The position numbers were made by a program, and so were the translations under genes. Below the pieces are notes generated by a model, which was not told the DNA's origin, did no database searches, and saw only the letters and a program-made list of their open reading frames with translations. A stretch of 64,000 nt of DNA from DSSM01 sp964484125 (GTDB lineage: Bacteria; Bacteroidota; Ignavibacteria; Tepidaquicellales; Tepidaquicellaceae): NCBI GenBank assembly GCA_964484125.1, contig CAZAEK010000002.1:164539-228538 (forward strand), given 5' to 3'. Position 1 is the first letter of the stretch. Every line of letters begins with the position of its first letter. This document shows positions 53,232 to 61,946 of this stretch, piece after piece.

Positions 53232-55031
53232 TTATCGTTCTATAGAAAGAGCGGCAAGAAACGCTTCCTGCGGAATTTCAACTGAACCCACTTGTTTCAT
53301 ACGCTTTTTACCTTCTTTTTGTTTCTCAAGGAGTTTTCTTTTTCTTGTTATGTCTCCTCCATAACATTTTGCAGTAACATTTTTTCGCATAGCACTGATA
53401 GTCTCACGTGCAATTACTTTGGAACCTATAGACGCCTGAATTGCTACTTCAAACATTTGTCTTGGAATAAGTTTACGGAGTTTTTCACAAAGTTTCTTAC
53501 CCCAGTTAAACGCATTATCTCTGTGGATAATAGTCGAAAATGCATCAACAGATTCTCCATTGAGTAAAATATCTAATTTAACTAAATCTGATTTTCTGAA
53601 CTCTTTAAATTCATAATCAAAAGATGCATATCCTCTTGAAGTTGATTTCAATTTATCGTAAAAGTCAAAAACTATTTCTCCAAGCGGAAATTCTATGTGT
53701 AAATCAACCCTTTTAGAATCAATATAATTCTGATTTAAGAAAATTCCACGTCTTTCATTTGCAAGTTTCATTATATTACCTATATATTCTGTTGGGGTTA
53801 TTATCTGTGAAGTTATATATGGTTCTTCTATATAATCAATCAATACCTGTTCTGGCATTGCTGATGGATTATCAACAATTACGACTTCACCATTTGTCTT
53901 GTGAACTCTGTATTCAACATTTGGTACAGTGGTAACAATTGACATTCCATATTCTCTTTCAAGTCTTTCCTGAATTATTTCAAGATGAAGCAATCCTAAA
54001 AATCCGCAGCGGAATCCGAATCCAAGTGCAACAGATGATTCCGGAACAAAAGATAAAGCCGCATCATTAAGTTTTAGTTTTGAGAGTGAATCACGCAACA
54101 TTTCAAACTCATTTGACTGAGTTGGATATATACCGCTGAAGACCATAGGTTTTACTTCTCTGTAGCCCGGCAACGGTTCAACAGCAGGTTGATCTGGATT
54201 GAAAATTGTATCTCCGACTTTTGAATCGTTTACATCTTTAATTCCGGCTATCAGATAACCGACATTTCCTGACTTCAGAGTTTTTGTGCGGACTCTTTCC
54301 ATTTTTAATATTCCCACTTCTTCTGCCTCAAAAACCTGACCTGTTGAGAAAAATGAAATTTTATCACCTTCTTTAATTTCACCATCGAATATTCTGATAT
54401 ATACTATCACTCCTCTGTAAATGTCAAATTTTGAGTCAAATACCAGTGCGCGTAATGGTTTTTCGTCATTTATTTTCGCCGCAGGAATTTTTTTTACGAT
54501 ACTTTCAAGTATTTCTTCTGTGCCTATACCTGCTTTTGCACTTGCAGAAATTATATCATCTCTCTGCCCTCCGATTAATTCAATTATCTGCTCTTTTACT
54601 TCTTCGACCATTGCACTTTGAAGGTCAATCTTATTTATTACAGGGATTATTTCCAATCCGTTATCAATTGCAAGATATAAATTGCTGATAGTTTGTGCTT
54701 CTATGCCCTGAGTTGCATCTACAACCAATATAGCTCCTTCGCAAGCTGCAAGTGAACGTGATACTTCATAAGAAAAATCAACATGTCCGGGTGTGTCAAT
54801 AAGGTTCAGAGTATATTCTTTATTATCTTTAGCTTTATACAACATCTGGATTGCATGTAATTTAATAGTGATACCGCGTTCCTGCTCAAGATCCATATCA
54901 TCAAGGACCTGCTTTGTCATATTTCTCGACTCAATAGTACCTGTATATTCAAGTAATCTATCGGCTAAAGTTGATTTTCCGTGATCAATATGTGCTATTA
55001 TACAAAAATTTCTTATTAATGAATCTTTCAA
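53232..55031 (-). CDS. lepA: Elongation factor 4 (LepA)
   Basis: LepA is a ribosome-binding GTPase that acts on stalled or back-translocating ribosomes. The 599-residue length is standard. The GTPase region has AHIDHGKSTLADRLLEYTG (G1, about 13-31), DTPGHVDF (G3, about 78-85) and NKIDL (G4). The C-terminal LepA-specific domain contains KCYGGDITRKRKLLEKQKEGKKRMKQVG, the diagnostic LepA tail. It is the first gene of lepA-lepB. Nothing is unusual. Confidence 0.97.
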   Translation of the reverse strand: MKDSLIRNFCIIAHIDHGKSTLADRLLEYTGTIESRNMTKQVLDDMDLEQERGITIKLHAIQMLYKAKDNKEYTLNLIDTPGHVDFSYEVSRSLAACEGAILVVDATQGIEAQTISNLYLAIDNGLEIIPVINKIDLQSAMVEEVKEQIIELIGGQRDDIISASAKAGIGTEEILESIVKKIPAAKINDEKPLRALVFDSKFDIYRGVIVYIRIFDGEIKEGDKISFFSTGQVFEAEEVGILKMERVRTKTLKSGNVGYLIAGIKDVNDSKVGDTIFNPDQPAVEPLPGYREVKPMVFSGIYPTQSNEFEMLRDSLSKLKLNDAALSFVPESSVALGFGFRCGFLGLLHLEIIQERLEREYGMSIVTTVPNVEYRVHKTNGEVVIVDNPSAMPEQVLIDYIEEPYITSQIITPTEYIGNIMKLANERRGIFLNQNYIDSKRVDLHIEFPLGEIVFDFYDKLKSTSRGYASFDYEFKEFRKSDLVKLDILLNGESVDAFSTIIHRDNAFNWGKKLCEKLRKLIPRQMFEVAIQASIGSKVIARETISAMRKNVTAKCYGGDITRKRKLLEKQKEGKKRMKQVGSVEIPQEAFLAALSIER

Positions 55032-55059
55032 AATAAAGTTTTTTCTATTCTAATTATAA

Positions 55060-55101
55060 AAAAAGTGGTATCTAAATTTCGGATCTTAGATTCCACTTTT
55101 T
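55060..55101 (-). terminator. Terminator after the histone H1-like gene
   Basis: AAAAAGTGGTATCTAA pairs with TTAGATTCCACTTTTT with one mismatch over 16 bp, loop 10 bases. On the minus strand it lies just past the small gene's stop and before lepA. Confidence 0.8.
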
Positions 55102-55122
55102 AAAAATTCTGTTTTTAAATTT

Positions 55123-55329
55123 TCAAGCTTCTGTTCCTTTTTTCGGAGGTTTTCTTTGATTTCTTATCTCCTGAATATCTTTTCTTAATTCTGCGGAGAG
55201 TTTACGAATATTATTCAATTCTTTTCTCAATCTTCCGCCAGCTGAGTTAATTTCTTTTACATAGAACTTTTCTATGTCACCTTGCATACCTTCGAGTATG
55301 TCTTTTAATTGATCAAATTTTTCTTTCAT
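55123..55329 (-). CDS. Small histone H1-like (Hc1 family) protein
   Basis: The 68-residue protein is an amphipathic, Lys/Arg/Glu-rich helix bundle with EKFYVKEINSAGGRLRKELNNIRKLSAELRKDIQEI (residues 21-56 by position). This closely matches the short Hc1-type histone-like proteins common in Bacteroidetes and relatives, which are thought to bind DNA. The tail KPPKKGTEA is short compared with chlamydial Hc1. Family assignment is by motif resemblance. It has its own terminator and lies behind the sdhCD genes. Confidence 0.7.
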   Translation of the reverse strand: MKEKFDQLKDILEGMQGDIEKFYVKEINSAGGRLRKELNNIRKLSAELRKDIQEIRNQRKPPKKGTEA

Positions 55330-55388
55330 TGTTCAATTTTAATAAGTTTTAAAAATATTGTTAATTTAAAAATTTATCACTGTAATAA

Positions 55389-55760
55389 TTATGGCATCGG
55401 TTTACCATAAGGTATTGAAAATACTATATAATAAGCCCAGAAAAGAAATGCGAGACCAAAAATGACAAGTATGGATATTACTGTTATTTTCGTACCTGGT
55501 TTTAAATCGTAATCACGGAATATACCCCAGACTCCATTTAATCCGTGATATAATCCAAGTGTTACAAATGTTAAATCAATAATTCTATACCAGCCGAACT
55601 GCATTCTCGCAAAAACAGCTTCATAGGTTTTTCCTGATTCCGGTTGATAATGCATAAGGATGTAATGCCCAATAGCGAATACTACAAGTACAATACCTGT
55701 AATTCTCTGATAAACCCAGCTTTTTGCTCCGGTATCTTTTGAAGATTTATATTTGAACAT
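55389..55760 (-). CDS. sdhD: Succinate dehydrogenase membrane anchor subunit
   Basis: The 123-residue protein has three helices and begins SWVYQRITGIVLVVFAIGHYILMHYQPE (about 14-41), the SdhD-type motif with a His likely to ligate heme b, then LYHGLNGVWGIFRDYDL. It anchors the catalytic SdhAB subunits and handles quinone. The partner anchor (sdhC) lies 15 bases upstream. The catalytic subunits are not in the expected downstream position; the next gene is the histone H1-like one. Confidence 0.8.
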   Translation of the reverse strand: MFKYKSSKDTGAKSWVYQRITGIVLVVFAIGHYILMHYQPESGKTYEAVFARMQFGWYRIIDLTFVTLGLYHGLNGVWGIFRDYDLKPGTKITVISILVIFGLAFLFWAYYIVFSIPYGKPMP

Positions 55761-55775
55761 AATAGTAAACTTTTT

Positions 55776-56192
55776 TTAAAATTTCAAAATGTGTGAGAAC
55801 ATAACAAAACCCATGGCAAGGAAAAGAAGAATTCCAATTACCCATGTGTAAAGATATAATTGTTTATGATATCTGGCACCATCTGCCCAATCAACTATGA
55901 CAATTCTGACACCATTTAAGGCATGGAAAAGGACAAATGCAAAAAGGAACCACTCAATTAAAGAGAAAAAAGTACCTGAATAAGTAGCCATTTTTTGTTC
56001 GAAAGCTGCTTTTCCCTGTGTGAGAGGGCTAAGTGACCAAATATGCAGAAAAAGGTAGGCAATTAATGCGATTCCGCTTATTCTATGTAGAATCCATGCC
56101 CAACTTCCTGAATCTTTCTGATAGGATAAATTTGTTTTTATCCATTCTTTCTGGTCAAAAGTTTTAATTTTAGGATTAATCTTTTCTGCCAT
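55776..56192 (-). CDS. sdhC: Succinate dehydrogenase cytochrome b subunit
   Basis: The 138-residue protein has three helices. SWAWILHRISGIALIAYLFLHIWSL (about 29-53) carries the SdhC signature with conserved His/Arg/Ser positions for heme and quinone, and FVLFHALNGVRIVIVDW follows. With sdhD it forms a two-subunit cytochrome b anchor. A divergent promoter region shared with argF lies upstream. The absence of adjacent sdhA/B is notable. Confidence 0.82.
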   Translation of the reverse strand: MAEKINPKIKTFDQKEWIKTNLSYQKDSGSWAWILHRISGIALIAYLFLHIWSLSPLTQGKAAFEQKMATYSGTFFSLIEWFLFAFVLFHALNGVRIVIVDWADGARYHKQLYLYTWVIGILLFLAMGFVMFSHILKF

Positions 56193-56300
56193 TATTGATT
56201 AATTTTTAATTTTTTAAAAATTATATAAATAATTTAACATAAACAATTAATAAATTATAAAAATATTTGTATTCATTTTTTCTGACTTCAAAGCAGTTTT

Positions 56301-56337
56301 TATAATAGCTATATTTATAAATATAAAAAAATGTCAA
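56301..56337. promoter_or_regulatory. Overlapping divergent promoters of argF and sdhC
   Basis: On the plus strand TATAAT (56301-56306) lies 48 bases before argF, but no good -35 is visible. On the minus strand TTGACA (56337-56332), 18 bases, TATAGC (56313-56308) faces sdhC. The two -10 elements are adjacent, so the promoters may compete. Confidence 0.35.
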
Positions 56338-56353
56338 ATTTAATTTAAAAATT

Positions 56354-57355
56354 ATGCCTTTTAATCTAAGAAACAGACACCTTTTAAAGTTAGCCGATTT
56401 TTCTCAGAAAGAAATAAATTTCCTTCTCGAATTATCAAAAGATTTAAAGAAAGCAAAGTATGCAAAGACTGAACAGCAACACCTTAAAGGTAAAAACATT
56501 GCTCTGATTTTTGAAAAATCTTCCACAAGAACAAGATGTGCTTTTGAAGTAGCCGCATTTGACCAGGGGGCTCAGGTATCATATCTTGGACCATCTGGCT
56601 CGCAAATAGGACATAAAGAATCCATGAAAGATACTGCCCGGGTTCTCGGAAGAATGTACGATGCTATAGAATACAGGGGCTTTGGTCAATCTATAGTTGA
56701 AGAACTTGCAGAATATGCTGGAGTCCCGGTCTATAACGGTTTAACTGACGAATGGCATCCGACACAGGCATTAGCTGATTTCCTCACAATGCAGGAGAAC
56801 TGTGATAAACCTTTAAATCAAATCAGTTATTGTTATATCGGCGATACAAGATCAAATATGGGAAATACTCTGACAGTTGACGGTTGTATTATGGGAATGG
56901 ACGTAAGGATATGCGGACCAAAATCACTCTGGCCTGATGCTGAAGTACAGAAAATGGCAAAAAATTTCACAGAAAAATATGGCGGTAAATTTTTATTAAC
57001 TGAAAATCCGGAGGAAGCTGTAAAAGGAGTTGATTATATTTATACAGATGTATGGCTTTCGATGGGTGAATCAGCTGATAAATGGGAAGAAAGAATTAAA
57101 CTTTTAAAACCATATCAGGTCAATTCAAAATTAATGAAAATAACCGGTAATCCAAAAGTTAAATTCCTGCATTGCCTCCCTGCTTTCCACAACAGAGAAA
57201 CAAAGGTAGGCGAAGAGATTTTCCAGAAATTTGGATTGGATGGACTTGAAGTAACTGAAGATGTATTTGAGTCAGAAGCTTCTGTTGTATTTGATGAGGC
57301 AGAAAACAGAATGCATACAATAAAAGCAGTTATGGTTGCAACATTAGCCGATTGA
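56354..57355 (+). CDS. argF: Ornithine carbamoyltransferase
   Basis: ArgF makes citrulline from ornithine and carbamoyl phosphate. The 333-residue enzyme has the carbamoyl-phosphate loop SSTRTRC (56-62), HPTQALAD, GDTRSNMGNTLTVDG, and FLHCLPAFHN with the catalytic Cys, typical of ornithine transcarbamylases. Biosynthetic versus catabolic use cannot be decided, though arcC at 63036-63992 and pyrB nearby use the same metabolite. It ends in its own terminator. Confidence 0.94.
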   Translation: MPFNLRNRHLLKLADFSQKEINFLLELSKDLKKAKYAKTEQQHLKGKNIALIFEKSSTRTRCAFEVAAFDQGAQVSYLGPSGSQIGHKESMKDTARVLGRMYDAIEYRGFGQSIVEELAEYAGVPVYNGLTDEWHPTQALADFLTMQENCDKPLNQISYCYIGDTRSNMGNTLTVDGCIMGMDVRICGPKSLWPDAEVQKMAKNFTEKYGGKFLLTENPEEAVKGVDYIYTDVWLSMGESADKWEERIKLLKPYQVNSKLMKITGNPKVKFLHCLPAFHNRETKVGEEIFQKFGLDGLEVTEDVFESEASVVFDEAENRMHTIKAVMVATLAD

Positions 57356-57372
57356 TTTTTTTACAATAATTT

Positions 57373-57406
57373 GAGGAGGTCTTTAATTTAAAAAGGCCTC
57401 TTTTTA
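57373..57406 (+). terminator. Terminator after argF
   Basis: GAGGAGGTCTTT pairs with AAAGGCCTCTTTT including wobble pairs, followed by a T-tract. The loop is short and AT-rich. Confidence 0.65.
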
Positions 57407-57418
57407 TTTTAATTATTT

Positions 57419-57931
57419 ATGGAGATTTTTTTAAGTGCTTTAATGATAATGGCTCTCAGAATACTTGATGTTTCTCTCGGTACTATGAGAACCATTTTAA
57501 CAATTCAGGGTAAAAAATGGATTTCCGGTGGTATCGGATTCGTTGAAGTAACTATATGGGTGCTTGCAATCAGCCATGTTATGCAACACCTTGATAATGC
57601 ATTTAATATTGTTGGTTACTCAACCGGCTTTGCCTTAGGAACAGTGATTGGAATCACAATAGAACAGAAGATTGGTTCTGGATATGTTCAGGTTCAGGTA
57701 ATTTCGAAATACCATACTGATGATATTGCAGATGCTTTAAGGAAATTACATTTCGGAGTTACAATTTTACCAGGCGAAGGAACAAGGGGCGGAGTTGCAA
57801 TAATTATGGTAACAACCTCAAGGAAAAGGGAAGACGAACTCCTTGATAAAATAGAGTCAATTGATCCGGAAGCTTTTATTTCAGTTCATTCCGCAACAGC
57901 TTACAGAGGTTATATAAGGCAAGGGAAGTAA
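57419..57931 (+). CDS. UPF0316 family membrane protein (DUF5698/DUF2179)
   Basis: The 170-residue protein has three hydrophobic helices in its first 85 residues (with ILDVSLGTMRTILTIQGKKW, matching the DUF5698 motif). A C-terminal soluble DUF2179-like domain follows (about 88-165, with ILPGEGTRGGVAIIMVTTSRKRED). The molecular role of UPF0316 proteins is not established. The stop abuts the stop of the convergent terC-like gene with no spacer. Confidence 0.82.
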   Translation: MEIFLSALMIMALRILDVSLGTMRTILTIQGKKWISGGIGFVEVTIWVLAISHVMQHLDNAFNIVGYSTGFALGTVIGITIEQKIGSGYVQVQVISKYHTDDIADALRKLHFGVTILPGEGTRGGVAIIMVTTSRKREDELLDKIESIDPEAFISVHSATAYRGYIRQGK

Positions 57932-58840
57932 TTACTTTTTCTTTATGACTGAAGCTAATACAGAAATTGCCAGAACAACTACAAGAAAAGTCAATGAAAA
58001 CAATGTTGGGATCTGATAAAAACCCGAGATAAGCATTTTAATTCCGATATAGACAAGAACAACTGCAAGTCCGTATTTAAGAAATCTGAACTTATCAACG
58101 AAATTTGCAAAAACAAAATAAAGAGCTCTTAAGCCGAGAATAGCAAATGCATTAGAGGTAAATACTATAAAAGGGTCGTGAGTAATTGCGAGAATTGCAG
58201 GTATTGAATCAAAAGCAAATATCAGATCTGTTGATTCAACAATTATGAGAACAATAAAAAGTGGAGTTGCAAATAATTTTAAATTTTCTTTTATAAAAAA
58301 CTTATCCTTAACAAATTCGGCTTTTACCGGGAAAAATTTTTTAAATAATTTTACAACCGGATTTTTATCAGGTTCGACTTTTTCATCGTCTGAAAAAGCC
58401 ATCTTAATACCTGTGATTACGAGAAAGCCGCCGAATATATAAATTATCCAGTGAAACTTAACTATAAGGGCAGTACCAATAACTATGAGAATGCCTCTCA
58501 TAATAATTGCACCTACAATGCCCCAGTAAAGTACTTTGTGTTGATACTCTTTTGGTACATTGAAATAACCAAACAGCACTACAAATATAAACAAGTTATC
58601 TACACTCAGAGATTTTTCAAGCAAATAACCTGTAAGAAATTCCAAAGCTTTACCATGTCCATATAACCAATAAACACCTGCATTAAAAATCAAAGCTAAA
58701 ATTATCCAGACTGCACTCCAGATTAAAGCTTCCTTATTCGAAACCGCATGTGATTTTTTATTAAATACCCCTAAATCAATTACAAGCATTAGAACTAAAA
58801 ATACTAAAAATATAATCCAGTGGTATATTGTAATTTCCAA
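57932..58840 (-). CDS. TerC/Alx family membrane protein
   Basis: The 302-residue polytopic protein has about nine helices. It shows LEKSLSVDNLFIFVVLFGYFNVP (about 73-95), DLIFAFDSIPAILAITHDPFIVFTSNAFAILGLRALYF (about 206-243) and the repeated Asp-containing helices of TerC proteins. Members have been linked to manganese export and to tellurite resistance; a Mn(II)-export role is the best guess. It is the last gene of the arcC-to-terC operon, 3 bases after the SDR gene. Confidence 0.88.
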   Translation of the reverse strand: MEITIYHWIIFLVFLVLMLVIDLGVFNKKSHAVSNKEALIWSAVWIILALIFNAGVYWLYGHGKALEFLTGYLLEKSLSVDNLFIFVVLFGYFNVPKEYQHKVLYWGIVGAIIMRGILIVIGTALIVKFHWIIYIFGGFLVITGIKMAFSDDEKVEPDKNPVVKLFKKFFPVKAEFVKDKFFIKENLKLFATPLFIVLIIVESTDLIFAFDSIPAILAITHDPFIVFTSNAFAILGLRALYFVFANFVDKFRFLKYGLAVVLVYIGIKMLISGFYQIPTLFSLTFLVVVLAISVLASVIKKK

Positions 58841-58843
58841 TTT

Positions 58844-59557
58844 TTAAACTAAATCTCCTTTTATTGGTCTTATGACTAAATCTTCTATCATTACTTTTTT
58901 GGGTTGATTAAATGCATACAAGGCAGAATTGGCAATATCAAGAGGGGAAAGCATTCTGTTTTTGTATTTCTGACGTGTTCTCGAATCCCATATTGGTGTT
59001 TCAACTGCACCGGGAAATATATTTGTAACTTTTATATTTTTTCCCCGAAGTTCCAATCTTAATGAATTTGACATTGCGAGCAAACCTGCTTTTGAAGCTG
59101 AGTAAACAGAGCTATCTTCAAAAATCGTATTTGCGGCTACAGATAGAATATTAATTATATGTCCGTTATTCTTTTTAAGCATCAAAGGTAATACAGCTTT
59201 CATACACATAAAACTACCTCTCAGATTAATATCCATAACGTAATCATAATCAACTATTTTTGTATCAAGAAATGACTTAAAGACAGTAACTCCTGCGTTA
59301 TTTATCAGGCAGTCAATTGTTCCATATTTTTCCTTAATTCTTTTTGCTGTGTTCATAACGCTTCTTTCAGATGAAACATCGCATACAAAAGCAACAGCTT
59401 CACGCTCAGCAAATTTAATCTCACTAACAAGAGAAACTAATCTCGATTTTCTCCTTGCACTTACAACAACAATATTTCCGGCTTTTGCAAATACTTTTGC
59501 AATTTCTCTTCCGATGCCTGTAGATGCACCGGTAATCCATACTACCTTTTTTGCCAT
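58844..59557 (-). CDS. Short-chain dehydrogenase/reductase
   Basis: The start chosen is ATG 59557 (MAKKVVWITGASTGIGR); a frame-compatible ATG at 59593 would overlap fabG and add 12 residues of charged sequence unlike an SDR N-terminus. The protein has the Rossmann motif TGASTGIG, NNAG near residue 81, and the catalytic YSASKAG (Tyr near residue 146). The substrate is unknown. It lies 16 bases after fabG and 3 before the terC-like gene. Confidence 0.85.
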   Translation of the reverse strand: MAKKVVWITGASTGIGREIAKVFAKAGNIVVVSARRKSRLVSLVSEIKFAEREAVAFVCDVSSERSVMNTAKRIKEKYGTIDCLINNAGVTVFKSFLDTKIVDYDYVMDINLRGSFMCMKAVLPLMLKKNNGHIINILSVAANTIFEDSSVYSASKAGLLAMSNSLRLELRGKNIKVTNIFPGAVETPIWDSRTRQKYKNRMLSPLDIANSALYAFNQPKKVMIEDLVIRPIKGDLV

Positions 59558-59573
59558 ATAGTTTTTTTTCCTT

Positions 59574-60323
59574 TTACATAACCATTCCGCCATCTACTAA
59601 TAATACCTGCCCTGTGATGTAGGAAGCACTATCGGATGAAAGAAATGAAACAACTTCTGCAACTTCTTCAGGTGTACATCCTCTTTTCATAGGTATAATA
59701 TCAAGAAATGCTTTGCGTTGTTCCTCAGTTAATTTTGCAGTCATATCTGTTATTACAAATCCGGGAGCAACGGCATTAACATTAATTCCTCTTGACGCAA
59801 ATTCTTTTGCTGTTGATTTAGTTAAACCAATCAAACCGGCTTTAGACGCTGAATAATTTGCCTGACCCGCATTGCCCATAACTCCTACGACTGAGCTTAT
59901 GTTTACGATTTTTCCGTATTTCTGAGATGCCATTTGCCTTACTACAGCTTTAGTGCAGTTAAACGCTCCTTTGAGGTTTACATTTAAAACTGCATCCCAG
60001 TCATCTTCATTCATTCTGAGTAATAATTTATCACGCGTTATTCCTGCATTATTTATTAAAATATCAATTCTTCCGAATTCTTTTATAATCTCATCAAATA
60101 ATTTTTGAGTCTCTTCGAAATTTGTAATATCAAGTGATTTACCGATAAAAACATTTCCGTCTTTGTTTAATCCGGCAGAAAATGATTCGAAGTCTTCCGG
60201 GAAAACTTTATCAATACAGATAACTTTAGCGCCCTTTGAATGAAGCACAGTGCCTATAGCCCTTCCGATACCTCTTCCTCCGCCTGTTACTACTGCTATT
60301 TTGTTTTCAAGAATTTTTTCCAT
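59574..60323 (-). CDS. fabG: 3-oxoacyl-ACP reductase
   Basis: FabG reduces 3-oxoacyl-ACP with NADPH in fatty acid synthesis. The 249-residue protein shows GGGRGIGRAIG (about 15-25), NNAGITRDKLLLRMNEDDWDAVLNVNLKG (typical of FabG), NISSVVGVMGNAGQANYSASKAG with the Ser-Tyr-Lys triad, and the C-terminal ITGQVLLVDGGMVM. It is separated from fabD by one unrelated-looking gene. No acpP follows. Confidence 0.93.
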   Translation of the reverse strand: MEKILENKIAVVTGGGRGIGRAIGTVLHSKGAKVICIDKVFPEDFESFSAGLNKDGNVFIGKSLDITNFEETQKLFDEIIKEFGRIDILINNAGITRDKLLLRMNEDDWDAVLNVNLKGAFNCTKAVVRQMASQKYGKIVNISSVVGVMGNAGQANYSASKAGLIGLTKSTAKEFASRGINVNAVAPGFVITDMTAKLTEEQRKAFLDIIPMKRGCTPEEVAEVVSFLSSDSASYITGQVLLVDGGMVM

Positions 60324-60392
60324 ACTATTTATTATATTAAAAAATATATTTTAATTCTAATAAATTACTTTTGCAATGAATTAATTTGGTTG

Positions 60393-61010
60393 TTATGATT
60401 TATTTTTATAATTCTTTTCGAAGTGTTCAAGCAGGAAATTATATCCTTCTTCACCTAAAATATACTTCAATTCTTCAGTCATAGCTTCAAATACTGTATG
60501 AACAAAATTTTCCGGGTGATGAATTCCGCAATAATCAAGTCTCTGAGAATGTTCATCATCGCAGGTAAGTACTCCATCAATAATAGTAAGAGGATACATT
60601 ATGCAGTATTTTGGTTTAATTGCCCATTTATGCATACCTTTTTTAACTGCAGTCATCTGCAAAGTACAGAAACCGAGTTTATTTTTAAATACGCAACTCT
60701 CTTCTCCGTTTTTCATTGTATAGAGTTCTGTCCCGATAGCAAGCCCTGAAGGGAAATCGCTATCCGGTTCATATTCTTTCTCAAACCATTGGGTACTATC
60801 TTTAATCTGATTATCATCCATTGTTGCAATAATATCTTTTTCGTGTTCCATAATAACCCCCTTAAAGTCCTTATCCATATATACACCCCAATCGCAGCAC
60901 TGCCCGCCGCAAATGTCTATATCACATTTTGGTACAAATCCCATCGTAAAAATCAGGGGGTCAATTTTTAATCCGTTAAATTCAAGATAATTGGTTTTTT
61001 CTTCTGACAT
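60393..61010 (-). CDS. DUF3109 Cys-rich protein
   Basis: The 205-residue protein has a Cys cluster CDIDICGGQCCDWGV (about 29-43), later CVFKNKLGFCTLQM, and KPKYCIMYPLTI, matching the DUF3109/YkgJ-like families that likely bind zinc or an iron-sulfur cluster. Its biochemical role is not known. It lies 9 bases after fabD and 69 before fabG, so it is embedded in a fatty-acid synthesis operon. Confidence 0.8.
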   Translation of the reverse strand: MSEEKTNYLEFNGLKIDPLIFTMGFVPKCDIDICGGQCCDWGVYMDKDFKGVIMEHEKDIIATMDDNQIKDSTQWFEKEYEPDSDFPSGLAIGTELYTMKNGEESCVFKNKLGFCTLQMTAVKKGMHKWAIKPKYCIMYPLTIIDGVLTCDDEHSQRLDYCGIHHPENFVHTVFEAMTEELKYILGEEGYNFLLEHFEKNYKNKS

Positions 61011-61019
61011 AAAATTTTT

Positions 61020-61940
61020 TTAAATAATAGATGATAAATCTTCAATGTTGGAAATATTATAGCAATCAGCTTCCGGAAATATTTTCTTTACAAGACCTGT
61101 AAGTACTTTTCCTGAGCCAATTTCATAAAATTTTGTTACGCCGTCTTTAATCATATTTCTTATTGATAATTCCCATTTTACCGGGGATGTTAATTGTGAT
61201 TTTAAAGCAGATTTAATATCATTAAAATTGATAATTGGTAAAGCAGAAACATTCGAATAAACAGGAACAAAAGGATTTTGCATTTCAGTATTATCAATTG
61301 CAATCCTTAACTCACTGTCTGAAGTACGCATCAGCTCAGAATGAAATGCTCCGCTTACTTCGAGTTTCTTGGCAAGTCTGCATTTAAATTCTTCCTTTGC
61401 AATTTTTATTGCTTCGTCAACTGCCGCAATGTCGCCGGAAATTACAATCTGACCCGGACAGTTAAAATTTGCTGCCTGTACAATACCTGCTGATGAAGCT
61501 TTACCGCAAATCTCGTTAACCTGTTCTTCATTTAATCCAATTAAAGCCGCCATTGTTCCGGGCTGAATCTCGCCTGAATTTTTCATTAATCTGCCACGGG
61601 TTTTAACTAATTTCAATCCGTCTTCAAAAGAAAATGTTTTTGCGAAAGCATTAGCGGTATATTCGCCGAGAGAATGTCCAGCAGTACAATCTGCAGATAT
61701 TTTTCCGTTTAACAATTGAGTTAAAACAAAAGAATGAACAAACAGAGCGGGTTGCGTAATATTCGTTTGTTTCAAATCGTCTGCCGGTCCCTCAAATGAA
61801 ATTTTGCTAAGACCGGTTTCCATTATTTCATCGGCAATATCATATAAGGATTTTGCCTGTTCAAAATTTTCATATAAATCTTTTCCCATCCCGACTGCCT
61901 GAGAGCCTTGTCCGGGAAATAAAAAAGCTGTTTTACTCAT
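61020..61940 (-). CDS. fabD: Malonyl-CoA:ACP transacylase
   Basis: FabD moves the malonyl group from CoA to ACP, feeding fatty acid and possibly polyketide synthesis. The 306-residue enzyme has LFPGQGSQAVGMGK (about 7-20), GHSLGEYTA with nucleophilic S90, and the catalytic His near GAFHSELM. The spacing to pyrB is 6 bases. No fabH or plsX is adjacent, an unusual layout for FAS genes. Confidence 0.95.
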   Translation of the reverse strand: MSKTAFLFPGQGSQAVGMGKDLYENFEQAKSLYDIADEIMETGLSKISFEGPADDLKQTNITQPALFVHSFVLTQLLNGKISADCTAGHSLGEYTANAFAKTFSFEDGLKLVKTRGRLMKNSGEIQPGTMAALIGLNEEQVNEICGKASSAGIVQAANFNCPGQIVISGDIAAVDEAIKIAKEEFKCRLAKKLEVSGAFHSELMRTSDSELRIAIDNTEMQNPFVPVYSNVSALPIINFNDIKSALKSQLTSPVKWELSIRNMIKDGVTKFYEIGSGKVLTGLVKKIFPEADCYNISNIEDLSSII

Positions 61941-61946
61941 AATATT

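Noticed and set aside
59557..59593. Upstream ATG at 59593 as the SDR start
   Set aside because: It overlaps fabG by 20 bases and adds MAEWLCKRKKNY, unlike SDR N-termini; ATG 59557 starts right before the Rossmann strand.
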